Of a DNA stretch of 64,000 bases, positions 38,730 through 49,575 are shown in pieces (positions within the stretch are counted from its first letter, which is position 1; every line of letters starts with the position of its first letter). Source of the stretch: Luscinia megarhynchos. Lineage: Eukaryota; Chordata; Aves; Passeriformes; Turdidae. Location: the NCBI GenBank assembly GCA_034336665.1, contig CM067576.1:15863385-15927384 (forward strand), given 5' to 3'. The notes beneath the pieces were generated by a model. That model was not told the origin of the DNA. It was given only the letters and a program-made list of their open reading frames with translations, and searched no databases. The translations under genes were made by a program, and so were the position numbers.

Positions 38730-39040
38730 TGTCCTCCCGGAGCTGGCAATATGGGAATGTAGTGGCCTGTCCAGTGTCAGATGGGACTGCGGGGACAGCT
38801 GTGCAAAGGGATGTCACCAACGATGTCCCCTGCACTGCTGTTGGGAGCTGGTGCTCGGTGCTGCCACATGCCATTCACCAGGGTGGTGGCAGAGCTGAAA
38901 CCAAACTGTCCTACGAACTGGTGGAGGCTATGGAGCTGGGAACCTCTGCCATTAAATTCCCTCATATTTTTGTGACTTGCATGGACAGTATTGGCCAAAA
39001 AAGTGTGGTTATCAGAGTCAGTCACCTCTTAGTATGGGAT
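38730..39040 (+). pseudogene. Possible decayed protocadherin EC5-EC6 fragment
   Basis: Within a 195-codon frame, the order V-S-D-G-T, DVTNDVP, then 'gagctggtgctcggt', then 'ttcaccagggtggtggc' and LSYELVEAMEL follows that of intact genes ([34 protein letters not shown]). At the nucleotide level 'attcaccagggtggtggc' against 'catcaccaaagtggtggc' is a good match, with deletions between blocks. The frame happens to stay open but lacks the calcium-binding residues and GQN(A/S)W, so I treat it as a relic and not a gene. Downstream similarity past 38970 is weak. Confidence 0.4.
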
Positions 39041-39104
39041 TTTGTGGGGAATCCAAAGAGAGTTTCCAAGGATTCATCTAGCACTTCACAGTATGATGAA
39101 TGAA

Positions 39105-41304
39105 CATAGATGATGAATTAAATTAGGTTGAAGAAATACAAATACTACCAGGGTGAGTTAATATTTTCGTATTTCATTAACACTGATAACTTGGGCTCAA
39201 TTTACTGCGGGTTGTCAGAATCATAGTAGCCTCAGGGAAGGAAAGGACCCTTATTGATATATCAACTTCAAACCACATTTACTGTTTGTGAGAAAGTGGT
39301 TTCTGCTTGTGGCTCTTACCATTTTGAATTACTGAACACTCATAAAAGCTTCATTCAGACTCATATAAGTTTTGCAATAGTACCTTTATGGAGGATAGTT
39401 TCTGACTTCAGGTGTTCTCCATTCAGGTTAGAGACCCCACCAAGTCTTGCCTTGTCTTTAGCTCTCAGTAGAGAGGAGTGGTGTGACACAGACAGTGGTG
39501 TAAGATATCCTCTAAGCTTTCCTTCCACACCAAATGACAACCACTTTCTCTGTTCTTTGCAGGGCAGTGCTCCCCTCTCTGAAGATGTGGGGCCTAGAGC
39601 TGCAGATGCAGTTTGCCCTGCAAACAGGGAGCTGGAGCTAAATGTCAGTTCGGAGCAAAATCCTTGGCTTGCCCATCAATGAGTGAAGAGAAAGACAAGT
39701 TTGTCTGTCCTCATAGAGAAAAGGAAACAAAGAGACCAAAAACTTTCCTAGAAGGTACCAGGGAGATGAAGCCTTCTCTGTGGCAGTACTTTCCCCTCTA
39801 GCAGTATTTTATTCATGTAGGTATTTTGTAATTGTGATGTCGATGGAAGAAGAGAATAGTGCTGCATGTTAATTACATAATAATGTATGATCGTGAGAGT
39901 GCTGCTGCTTCTACATACTTCGAGAAATACTGAAAACTGGAAGCAGATCTCTAACTTCTTGTTACACCGCCTTCTCTGGGGGGGGTTTCCTTTCGTGTTT
40001 TGTTTGTTTCTTTTTATGGAGAGAGCTTTGTAGTAATATCTAAATTTTCTGCCGTGTATTCAACACCAGGAGAAACAGATGTTATGCAAAATTAAGGGGT
40101 GCTTGCAAAGGAATTTTTTACAAAATAAGCAGAAGCTGTTTACATTTCGAACGGCTGGCATTGGAACATTTGGCATATTTGACCAGGATTTGACAGGTTC
40201 TCCTAATTGTAAAGAGTGGGCTTTGAGCAATGTGTTCTTTGTTTCTTTCTTTTTCCATAAAGTTGAAATTACCATTTCACGATTTTTAAAAATTAAGATA
40301 ATTAAAAGTATTGTTTGTGGTTTTCCAGTAAAATAGATGGAACCATTTACAATTAACTTAGGGCACTGTAGAATATAGACTGTCAAGAATCGTTCTGGTT
40401 TTTTTTGTCAGTCGGTGTAAATCTACAAAGTAATGTGATAATTCCTGTCTTTGAACCATTTTAAAGAGTCAAATGAGTGATGACAGAAAAAAATAAAATC
40501 TACTTGGAACTCCCTCGAGTGAGTGTGCTGTCTCGAGATCACTTGCCACAGTCATGGCCAAGGAAATAGCCAACCCAAGAGCAGGATTTCGGGAATGAAT
40601 CCGTGCATCTGGAGTGGAATTTATGCAGGGGACATCAGAACGATCTGGGAAATACGACGGTCTCAGAAGTCGGAGCAAGTGGAGGGGTTTATTTGAGTGG
40701 AGCTGAGGTCTGAGATGTTGCCTCCAGCCCATTCTCAAAGGCTCCCAGCAGGAGAGGTCGTGAACTGCGAGGACAATCTCGGTCCATTCCGAGAATGACT
40801 CTGGCGATGGCTGCCGTGATTAAAAGGTCACCTCACCTTGTGGCTGGACTGTTTTACCTGAATAGCTGGAAAGTAATTTATTCAAAGCGTTCACACAGGG
40901 GGGAAGAGAGTGGGAACCAAAACAAAAGGAACAACCCAGCTTTAAATAAATTCTGTTTTGAGGTAGAAGGCAAACAGAGGCATTGCTCATTCAGCCAGTG
41001 GCCATACTTTGAATACGGTTGTATGGATGGTTTAATCTCTATGCTTTCACCTCGGAAGAGAGAAATCGAGCGGTTAATCTCTGCTTTCCAGGCTTTGCGC
41101 TGGGAAATCTTCGAATCCTTCTACAGATCGGCCGCCTGGTGCCGCTGCTGACCGCGGAAGCTCCGCATAGCTCCCAGTTCCGCCGCCCCCGCGATTCGGG
41201 CGGGCGGGGCTGCGCCATCCCGAGCTGCTCCGCTCGGGGGTCGGCAGGCTGTATCGGCAGCTCCATCCAGCTTACGGGAGAGGAGATCGGGTCTCCGGAA
41301 AGAA
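39105..41304. other. Spacer before the beta-like gene
   Basis: Mostly AT-rich, no family resemblance in frames up to 142 codons. A GC-rich stretch at 41140-41280 immediately upstream of the next ATG probably holds its promoter. I find no copy of the CGCTGGGTGG motif there; the nearest resemblance is 'gcctggtgccgctgctgacc' near 41130, which is weak. Confidence 0.5.
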
Positions 41305-43762
41305 ATGAAGCTCAGGAAGAGCGAGGAACGGCTCCCGAGGCGAGCGGCGGCTCTGATCCTTGCCCTTTGCGTCTCGGGGATGCGAGCAGAAACCGCTCGG
41401 TACTCCGTGCCCGAAGAGGCGGAGAGAGGCTCTTTTGTGGCGAATATCGCTAAGGATTTTGGGCTAACCGGTGAGGAATTACTGGCTCGTCAGGCTCGAG
41501 TCGTTCCTGAAGGAGAAAGGCAGTATTTACAGCTGAATCAGCACACCGGGGATTTGGTGGTGAGGGAGCAAATGGACCGGGAGGAGCTGTGTGGACAGAG
41601 CGAGCCCTGCTGGGTGCGTTTTGAGGTGCTGCTGGAGAGCCCACTGCAGTCCTTCCGAGCCGAGGTAAGACTCACCGACATAAATGATCACTCTCCTGTG
41701 TTCCCAAATAAAGAGATAGTTTTAAAGATGCCGGAGTCGACAGTGCCGGGGTCTCGGTTTTTATTGGAAAGTGCTCACGATCCAGACGTGGGGAACAATA
41801 GTCTTCAGCATTATAGTATCGGCTCGAACGAATATTTCCTTGTCTACACCCGGCGGCGGAATGACGGCGGGAGATATGCCGAGTTGGTGTTGGATCGGGC
41901 CCTGGACCGGGAGCAGCAGGCAGAAATTGCTTTCAGCATCAAGGCTGTGGATGGTGGGGCTCCACCGCGGTCTGGAACAGCTTTAATCCGCGTGGTAGTC
42001 CTGGATATAAATGACAACATCCCGGAATTTACGCAGACTCTGTATAAAGTCTCTGTAAAGGAAAATAGCTCCCAGGATACCATAGTGGTGGTAGTGTCTG
42101 CTAGCGATTTGGACGCAGGAACGAATGGGGAAATAGTGTATTCCATATTTCGAAATTCAGAGGATAATCTCCAAACGTTTAAAATAAACCCAGAGACAGG
42201 CCAGATTCGACTCAAAGCAGTCTTTGGATTATGAAGAAAAAAAGACCTATGAGATAGACGTCCAAGCCACAGATGGAGGGGGCCTGTCCACGCATTGCAA
42301 GGTGGAGGTGCAGGTGAAGGACGTGAACGATAATGCCCCCGAGGTGATCATCACCTCTCTCACCAGCACCCTCTCCGAAGCCGCCCCGCCCAACACCGTG
42401 GTGGCTCTCTTCAATGTGCGGGACCGAGACTCGGGGGACAATGGCAGGACTACCTGCGAGCTGACAGGAGAGCAGCCCTTCAGGATCACACTGCTGGCAG
42501 CCGACGCGTACGCGCTGGTGACATCAGAGGCACTGGACCGGGAGCAGGTAGAGGAATACAACGTGACAGTGCGAGCTCGCGACGAGGGTTCCCCCACGCT
42601 CTCAGCATCCAAGACCCTGCTCGTGCGGCTCTTGGATGTGAACGACAATGCACCCACCTTCACCCAGGAGGTTTACACCATGGTGATGAAGGAAAACGAG
42701 CCCGCGGGGAGGATCCTGGGCCACCTCAGTGCCACAGATCCTGACGCGGGAGAAAACTCCCGAGTGAGATACGCGCTAGTGCCGCCACCGACAGGAGTCC
42801 TCGCCGCGGCATCATTCGTGTCAGTGGACGCGGAGAGTGGAACCGTGCGGAGTTTGCGCGCACTGGACTATGAGAAGGTGCGCACCTTCGAGGTGACAGT
42901 GCGCGCAGCCGACGGCGGCTCCCCGCCGCTGAGCGCCCAGGCCGTGCTGCGCGTGCTCGTGCGGGACGAGAACGATAACGCGCCCGTGCTGCTGCACCCG
43001 CCCCCCGACAGCAGCGCGGCCGGAGAGCTGGTGCCGCGCTGGGCACCGTCCGGCTACCTGGTGGCCAAGGTGGTGGCGGTGGACGCGGACGCGGGCCAGA
43101 ACGCGTGGCTGTCGTACGAGCTGGCCAAGGCCACGGAGCCGGCGCTGTTCCGCGTGGGGCTGCACAGCGGCGAGGTGCGCACGGCGCGGGCCGTGACAGA
43201 GAGGGACGCGGCGCGGCAGAAGCTCATCGTGCTGGTGCGGGACCGCGGGCAGCCACCGCGCTCTGCCACTGCCACTCTCGCCGTGGCACTGGTGGACGAT
43301 TTCTCCGATGCCTTCCATCAGCTTGGCCACGATCCTGCAGGCGGACAGCAGCCGCAGGTGGCCGAGGAGGAAATGCTCACGACTTACCTCATCGCCTCCC
43401 TGTGCTGCGTCTCGTCCCTTTTCGTCTTGTCCGTCCTCGTGTTGACGGCGAGCACGATCTGCAAAGCTCGCGTCAGGGCAGAACTTCCTCCTGCCTCTGC
43501 CAGCTGCTACGGGGATGGAGACTTCGCCAGCAGCGGCATGGGCGTGGGCAGCACGGGCACGCTGTCGCCGGCTTATCGCTACGAAATGTGTCTCACCAGC
43601 GGCTCGGGGAGGAGCGAATTCCAGTTCCTGAGGCCCATCCTGCCCAGCCCTCATTGCAATGCTGGGGTGGGGCTGGAAAAGGACGAGGAGCCGCTACGCC
43701 ACTTGCAGCCTGCCTGCGACGGGGAAGCCCACACAGGGAGCACAGCCACTCCTCTCTTTTAG
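41305..43762 (+). CDS. Protocadherin beta-like single-exon gene, one frame break
   Basis: A complete clustered protocadherin of about 818 residues if one extra base is ignored. The first 304 codons give a signal peptide (1-28), EC1 with CX5C (CGQSEPC), DINDHSP, EC2 and most of EC3. At about 42217 one surplus G in 'ctcaaagcag' shifts the frame and leads to TGA at 42232-42234. The frame resumes exactly at 42218, with EC3 to EC6, a membrane helix at about 692-717 and a 100-residue tail ending in STATPLF. The conserved tail block YRYEMCLTSGSGRSEFQFL is like PCDHB. Unlike the array genes, it lacks the final NSLAFN, and unlike the upstream exon it has no splice donor. The single break in otherwise clean sequence may be a sequencing error, an allele or a young pseudogene. 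Confidence 0.82.
42861..43296 (+). repeat. Near-identical EC5-EC6 tract, copy 2
   Basis: Partner of 37327-37762, 5534 bases downstream, with one visible substitution. It covers the end of EC5 and nearly all of EC6. The tails and membrane helices of the two genes are clearly different, so exchange stopped at the end of EC6. Confidence 0.9.
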
Positions 43763-44216
43763 CCGAAAGACTGGCCAGCAGGCGTGTGTGTCCATGCCTG
43801 AGCCATGCTGGGATGCACTCCCCTTTCGTCTCCTCATCTGAGATTCTCCAATAGTTGTAGTGCCGCTCCCTACGATTCTAGCCGTACTCTCCATGCTTAG
43901 CATCCAGGTTTTCCCTCATGCTGTCCGGGAAAATACGTTCTGCCACTCCTGCCACCGCGATTCTTGAAGAGCCCGGACACGCCTATGGCAGAGGAGAGTA
44001 CAACAGACCGAGGACTCGGGCCAGCGAGGGAAGGGGACGGAGGCGGAGCAGCTGCCTGCTATGCTGCTGCGCCAGGATTCTCCCACGGCGACGGCCTATC
44101 CTACCAAGCACTTCTCACTCCGGGGGATGCGACCGAGTCCTGCCGCAGGAGCCCCGGCGTGAGTGCGCTGGTCCGCGGCCCGGGCTGAGCGGCAGCGGGT
44201 GCATTCCCAGTACGCA
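43763..44216. other. Spacer and 5' leader region of the first array gene
   Basis: About 450 bases with rising GC content toward 44216. It contains no gene. It is the only junction where the array's common upstream sequence meets non-array DNA, so the left boundary of the tandem duplication lies here or shortly 5' of 44165. Confidence 0.5.
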
Positions 44217-44240
44217 CCGCTGGGTGGTGCCCTCGGCCAA
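44217..44240 (+). promoter_or_regulatory. CSE-like promoter motif, array gene 1
   Basis: 'ccgctgggtggtgccctcgg' followed by ccaa, identical in all five array promoters. The CGCT core fits the clustered-protocadherin conserved sequence element, and the tgccctcgg part resembles half a CTCF site in reverse. It is 402 bases before the ATG. Confidence 0.65.
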
Positions 44241-44275
44241 GGCAGCGCCGAGCGGCTGCGGCAGCGGAGGCGGCC

Positions 44276-44333
44276 GAGCCCAGCCCAGCCCAGCAGAGCC
44301 CAGCCCAGCCCAGCCCAGCAGAGCACAGCCAGC
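44276..44333 (+). repeat. (CCAGC)n leader minisatellite, array gene 1
   Basis: CCAGC pentamers with AGAGC and CACAGC variants, starting about 35 bases after the CSE-like motif and within the likely 5' leader. Every array copy has one of different length. Confidence 0.9.
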
Positions 44334-44618
44334 AAAAGAGAGACCAGCCCAGCAGTACAGAGCATAGCGCAGCGTAGCTCAGTTCATCCCGGACCAGTCC
44401 AGCCGAGCCAGAGGAGGTGACAGCGGCTGCTGCGGCAGGAGCGCTGCCCTGTGTCACCCGCTGCCGGAACACCCCGGCTCCGTTGCGGACCGCCGGCGGA
44501 ATCTCACCCAGCCAGGGAAGGCGCCCGTCCCCCACTTCGCCGCTTTCCGCCGCAAATCGCCCGGGACATCCCCCAGACCGAGACCGGCCGCCACCGCCGC
44601 CGCCGCCGCCGCCGCGCC

Positions 44619-47063
44619 ATGGCGATCGCAAGGCAAGTGCTTTGTCTCTCTGCTTTCCTGGCGCTGCCGCTCGCTCGCGCCGAGCCCATCCGCTACTCCG
44701 TAGCCGAGGAGGCGGAAAGCGGCTCCCTGGTCGGCAAGCTGGCGGAGGACGCGGGGCTGACGCCGCCGCAGCTGTCGGCTCGCCGCGCCCGCCTGCTCTC
44801 GGAGGACGGCCGGCAGCATTTGCGCTTAGACCGCGCCTCCGGCCGCCTCCTCGTGGCGGGGAGGCTCGACCGGGAGGAGCTGTGCGCCCACTCGGGCACC
44901 TGCATGCTCCCCTTCGAGCTGCTGCTCTCCGACCCCCTGCAGTTCTTTCGGGTCGAGGTAGTTCTAGAGGACATCAACGACCATTCACCTGTTTTCCCTA
45001 AGGAACGAGTAATGTTTAAGATTCCGGAGACGAGCGAGCCGGGCTCTCGTTTCCCACTAGAGGCGGCTCGGGATCTCGATATTGGCAGCAACACAGTGCA
45101 GGCATACAGCATCTCTCCCCAGAACGAATATTTTAGTGTTTTCTATGGAAGTCGGGTTACAGGCAAGAAGTATATTGAACTGGTCTTGGAAAAGCCACTA
45201 GACAGAGAGGAGCGGGAAGAGATGGGTTTCAGTCTAATTGCTGTAGATGGAGGCTCTCCTCCCAGGAGTGGCACCACCGAAATTCTTGTTTTCGTTCTAG
45301 ATGTAAATGACAATGCCCCCATCTTCACTCAAGACGAGTACATAGGCAAGGTTCTGGAGAACATGCCAGAAGGTTCTGTGGTTCTGACTGTGTTGGCAAC
45401 TGATCAGGATGCAGGAGTTAATGGGGACATTTATTATGAAATCATTGAAGCAGTGGAACAAATCGACTCGACATTTGTGATTGATCCCAGAACTGGTGAA
45501 ATTAAAATCACAAAGCCCCTGGATTTCGAGGAAGCAGAGACTCAGGAGCTCAGTGTGAGGGCTACAGATGGTGGGGGGCTCTCAGCAATCTGCAAAGTGC
45601 TGGTGGAGGTGGTGGATGTGAACGACAATGCCCCAGAGCTGGCAGTCAGCTCCTTCAGCAGTCCCCTCCCCGAGAACACAGTGCCCGGCACTGTGGTTGC
45701 CCTGTTTACGGTCAGGGACCGCGATTCTGGTGCCAACGGGAAGATCTCGTGTGCCCTGGACGATCAGCTCTTCTTCTCCCTGCGGCCAGCCTATAAGAAT
45801 TACTATGAGCTGGTGACAGTGAGCGCGCTGGACCGCGAGCACACGGCTCGCTACGTGCTCAGTGTCACAGCGGCAGATGCGGGCTCGCCTCCTCTCACAA
45901 GCACGCACACCTTCACCGTGGACATCTCGGACGTCAACGACAACGCGCCCGTCTTCAACCAGACGTCCTACACCATGTACGTGCGGGAGAACAACGCGCC
46001 CACGGTGTTTGTGGGAGCCGTGAGTGCTGCAGATGCTGACGTGGGGCTCAATGCCAAGGTGACCTATTCGCTGGCCCCGGTGGCGGCGGCAGAGCGGCCC
46101 TCGTGCTCCTGCATCTCGGTGAACTCTGAGAACGGACACGTGTTTGTGCTGCGGCCCCTGGACTACGAGCGCTTGCGGCAGAGCGAGGTGACGGTCAGCG
46201 CCTCTGACGCGGGCTCTCCTCCCCTGCGAGCCAACGTCACCGTGCGCCTCGTGGTGCTGGACGAGAATGACAATGCGCCGCTCGTGCTCTACCCAGCCCA
46301 GGAGAGCGGCCCAGCGTCCAGCGAGCTGGTGCCCGTGTCGGCTGAGCCGGGCTACCTCATCACCAAAGTGGTGGCCGTCGATGCCGACTCCGGACAGAAC
46401 TCCTGGCTCTCGTACCACCTGCTCAGGGCCACCGAGCCCGGCCTGTTCAGCGTGGGTGTGCAGAGCGGCGAGGTGCGTCTCAAGAGGCCGGTGACAGAGA
46501 AGGACAGCGTGAAGCACAAGCTCCTTGTCCTGGTCAGGGACAACGGCAAGCCCCCGCTGTCAGCCACGGCAGCTCTGAGCGCGCTCCTGCTCAAGGACTT
46601 CTCCGACGTGCGCCTCCCGCACAGCAGCCTGCCCACAGACGAGCAGGGCGACTCCCTGACCACCTATTTAATCATTTCCTTGGTCTTTGTCTCGCTCCTC
46701 TTCCTCATCTCCTCCGCGCTCTTTGTGGCTCGCAAGGTGTGCAAGAGCAAGGAGCTGAAGGCTGCCCATGTGCTTTCTGGTGCCCACAACTTGCAGAGCG
46801 GCCTGGCCGATGCAGCCGCTGCAGGGACCCTGCCCCGCGCCTATTGCTACGAGATCAGCCTCACCACGGGCTCGGGCAACAGCGAGTTCCAATTCCTCAA
46901 GCCCATCCTGCCCAGCCTGCCACCCCAGCACTGTGCCACGGGCCAGGGCCCCCAGGAACAGGAGCAGGATTTCCCCTGTGTCCCTGTCAGTGCAGAGGAC
47001 ATGGCACCAGACAATGCTGGGACTCTCTCTGCACGACAGATGAACTCTCTTGCCTTTAACTAG
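44619..47063 (+). CDS. Protocadherin beta-like single-exon gene, array copy 1 (type A)
   Basis: An intact 814-residue clustered protocadherin. Signal peptide 1-21; EC1 22-126 with CX5C at C89/C95 and DINDHSP at 118; EC2 to about 236 (DVNDNAP 228); EC3 to 341 (DVNDNAP 333); EC4 to 446 (DVNDNAP 438); EC5 to 555 (DENDNAP 548); EC6 to about 675; membrane helix 680-704; tail of 110 residues containing [20 protein letters not shown]. The protein ends NSLAFN directly before TAG, much like the NSFGFN ending of mammalian PCDHB proteins, which supports a single-exon beta-type gene without constant exons. The ATG lies in a strong context (gcgccATGG) after a CCG-repeat leader; the frame is open farther upstream but has no earlier ATG. 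Role: homophilic cell recognition at neuronal membranes. Confidence 0.93.
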   Translation: MAIARQVLCLSAFLALPLARAEPIRYSVAEEAESGSLVGKLAEDAGLTPPQLSARRARLLSEDGRQHLRLDRASGRLLVAGRLDREELCAHSGTCMLPFELLLSDPLQFFRVEVVLEDINDHSPVFPKERVMFKIPETSEPGSRFPLEAARDLDIGSNTVQAYSISPQNEYFSVFYGSRVTGKKYIELVLEKPLDREEREEMGFSLIAVDGGSPPRSGTTEILVFVLDVNDNAPIFTQDEYIGKVLENMPEGSVVLTVLATDQDAGVNGDIYYEIIEAVEQIDSTFVIDPRTGEIKITKPLDFEEAETQELSVRATDGGGLSAICKVLVEVVDVNDNAPELAVSSFSSPLPENTVPGTVVALFTVRDRDSGANGKISCALDDQLFFSLRPAYKNYYELVTVSALDREHTARYVLSVTAADAGSPPLTSTHTFTVDISDVNDNAPVFNQTSYTMYVRENNAPTVFVGAVSAADADVGLNAKVTYSLAPVAAAERPSCSCISVNSENGHVFVLRPLDYERLRQSEVTVSASDAGSPPLRANVTVRLVVLDENDNAPLVLYPAQESGPASSELVPVSAEPGYLITKVVAVDADSGQNSWLSYHLLRATEPGLFSVGVQSGEVRLKRPVTEKDSVKHKLLVLVRDNGKPPLSATAALSALLLKDFSDVRLPHSSLPTDEQGDSLTTYLIISLVFVSLLFLISSALFVARKVCKSKELKAAHVLSGAHNLQSGLADAAAAGTLPRAYCYEISLTTGSGNSEFQFLKPILPSLPPQHCATGQGPQEQEQDFPCVPVSAEDMAPDNAGTLSARQMNSLAFN

Positions 47064-49147
47064 GTTGGGCTGTGCTCAGCCAGAGGCTTCATGGCTCATG
47101 GGATTAGGGGATCCTGCTGCCTCATGTGGCAATAGTTCCTTTACAGAAAATCTCTATATCCACTTAGCATGGCAAATTTCCAGGCAAATCCCAGTCAGAG
47201 TAAAATTTGTCTTCCTCACCAAAAATCAAAAATATGGAAACATACTTACTCGGATTCTCTTATGCAGACAATAGTCTATTTTATCTCTGTCACAGCCATT
47301 TCTGATTGGCTTCAGTCATGCACGTACCATTTTCCTCTTGTGCCTCTTGTTGCCAGAAGACCGCTCAATGGGGAAATTGAGTAGACAAATCTCACACTTT
47401 TTAAAATAGCTCAGAGTCATTTTTCCCAGTTCAGAAAAGCAAGGTAGTTATGAATACTACGTCATGATGCTCTGTTAGCACGCAGCTTTTTCCTTCTGGG
47501 GTTCTGCACGTCTCAGAGATGGGTGGGCTCTCTGTGTTATCCTTTTTCTCAGTAGATTTGTCTGGTAGGCCCTTGTGCATCTGCAGATTCTCCACTGCTT
47601 CTGTCCAGTGAAACAGTGAATTTGTTCCATCCAGCAATTGCAGTGCTGGCAATTACGGCTCTACAAAGTGAAATGCTATTTTGACCCTATATGTCCTGGC
47701 TTTTCATTGTCTTCAAGGCAGGGAGAAATAGGAAAATTTGCAACAAAATCTTCCTTTGGATTACCTGTGAGTTCGGTGATCTCACAGAGATTGTCTTGGA
47801 AAACAGCAGCAGCAGAAGTGTTAGAGTAGGCTATAATTGTAGGGAAGCGTGAAAACTTATTGGTTGTCTTTGTTTGCAAGAAAAAGCCACATGTATGTAA
47901 AAGATAATTTTCTGGAGTTAGAATCAGGAAGAACCTGAAAACACGACTTGGAGTTTTGTTTCCTCATTCTTCTTTCTGAATTCGATGGCTTCGTGTTGGC
48001 CCTAGAAATCTGTACTCATATGACTTTCTACATTTGTGCTGGGGCATTTCCATTCTCTGTTTTGCCCTTTCTCCTCCTCTCTCAGCTGTGTTGGAGCATT
48101 TCCTTGCCTGTTCCTCTAGAGAAGGAATGGAGTCAAAGACTATTTTGACCCAATGAGTCCCAAGGGTTTGTCTTCTTCAAGGCAGAGAGGAGTAGGAAAA
48201 TGCACAACAAAATCTTCCTGTGGAATTTCTGTACCTTTGGTGTTATGTCCTCCTCAGATTGTCTTGGAAATAGAGCAGTGGCAGCTGTATAAGGGTAGGC
48301 TATAAGTGTAGAGAGTCACAAAAACTTATTGTCTTAGTGTGCATGAAAGGCCACATGTCAATGAAAGATAATTTTCTGGATTTAGAATCAGGAAGAACTT
48401 GAAAACAGGACTTGGAGTTTTGTTTCCTCATTCTTGTTTTAGAATTCAGTGGCATCTTGTTAGAACTAGAAAACTGCCCTCATTTGACTTTCTAGTGTGT
48501 GATTGAGCATTTGCATTCTCTGTTTTGCCTTTTCTCCTGCTCTCTGAACTGTCTGATCATTTCCTTGTCTGTTCCTCTCGAGAACGACTGTCAGCCCTAC
48601 TATAATAACTGGTTTTTATTGATTGATTTCTGTGATACGTTAAATATTTGGAAAGCCTCCCTCACACAGTATCGTGCTGAAGTTTTGCAGTTTAATGTTA
48701 TAAATTGGTATAACTCTGGGTATACAGATTTAAAAATGTGTTAGTCTGAATTAAAGAGAACATGCTGACTCCATTTGCAGAGATAGAAGTCTTTGCAGAG
48801 ACATTCTTTCCGGGAAAAGTCACTCTATTCCTTTCAAAATTCTGAGAGCCTCTTTCTCGCTATGTCCCTTGAAAGAAGCAAGGTTGCGTGGGTACAGCTC
48901 CGGAGTTCGGAGATGCAGACGGGAGAGTGTTCATTGCATGCCCGTGATGTCACAATCATCTATCCCTGTGCAGATTCTCCTGCTGATGGATACGGCTCTG
49001 TCCCTCTGGGCTGAGTCTCGGCTTTAGGCAGGGCTAGGATATGCCGCGTTCGTTTCTTGCGGCCGGTGTCTCGGAGGGTTTGGAATCGCGGCCCGGGGCG
49101 AGCCCAGCGCGGGCTGCGGGCGGCGGCGGGTGCAGTCCCAGCGCGCA
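47064..49147. other. 3' flank of array copy 1 with internal duplication
   Basis: Non-coding part of the tandem unit. It contains two direct copies of a 460-base segment (about 47668-48126 and 48132-48592), each beginning near 'ctattttgaccc' and ending near 'cctgttcctct'. This explains why this unit is about 450 bases longer than the next two. Similar flank sequence follows every array gene. No separate gene is seen. Confidence 0.75.
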
Positions 49148-49171
49148 CCGCTGGGTGGTGCCCTCGGCCAA
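49148..49171 (+). promoter_or_regulatory. CSE-like promoter motif, array gene 2
   Basis: Same 24-base motif as at 44217, 428 bases before the ATG. Upstream sequence from about 49050 (including 'tttcttgcggccggtgtctc') is also shared with copies 3, 4 and 5. Confidence 0.65.
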
Positions 49172-49207
49172 GGCGGCGCCGAGCGGCTGCGGCAGCGGAG
49201 GCGGCCG

Positions 49208-49287
49208 AGCCCAGCCCAGCCCAGCAGAGCCCAGCCCAGCACAGCACGGCACAGCCCAGCCCAGCAGAGCCCAGCCCAGAACAGCAG
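49208..49287 (+). repeat. (CCAGC)n leader minisatellite, array gene 2
   Basis: CCAGC/CAGAGC/CACAGC units over about 80 bases. The sequence after it ('gtgcacagagaggacccgca') is shared only with array copy 4. Confidence 0.9.
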
Positions 49288-49575
49288 TGCACAGAGAGGA
49301 CCCGCAGAGCCCTGCCCAACCTGTGATATCTCAGCCTGGACAGGCCCAGGCAGACGGAGGTGTCAGCGGCTGCACTGACCAGCGCAGCCCTGTGTCACCC
49401 GCTGCCGGCACAACTCGGCTCCGTTGCGGACCGCCGGCGGAATCTCACCCAGCCAGGGAAGGCGCCCGTCCCGCTCTTCGCCGCTTATCCGCCGCCAATC
49501 GCCCGGGACATCCCCCAGACCGAGACCGGCCTCCGCCGCCGCCACCGCCGCCGCCGCCGCCGCTGCCGCCGCGCC

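Noticed and set aside
38516..39103. 195-codon open frame as an intact gene
   Set aside because: Its start overlaps a CR1 remnant and its only recognisable part is decayed EC5-EC6 sequence without calcium-binding residues.
39218..39262. Possible antisense CR1 scrap ('cagaatcatagtagcc', 'aaggaaaggaccct')
   Set aside because: Only two short weak blocks match and nothing follows in order, so the similarity may be chance.
44451..44618. N-terminal extension of the array genes upstream of the ATG (open in frame in copies 1-4)
   Set aside because: There is no in-frame ATG upstream, and the ATG at 44619 has a strong context and starts a proper signal peptide.
45582..46517. 311-codon minus-strand open frame (also at 50539-51474) and similar antisense frames at 42821-43654 and 37287-37781
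   Set aside because: They lie exactly opposite the GC-rich EC4-EC6 coding sequence, have odd H/R/G-rich composition and repeat only because the sense strand is repeated.
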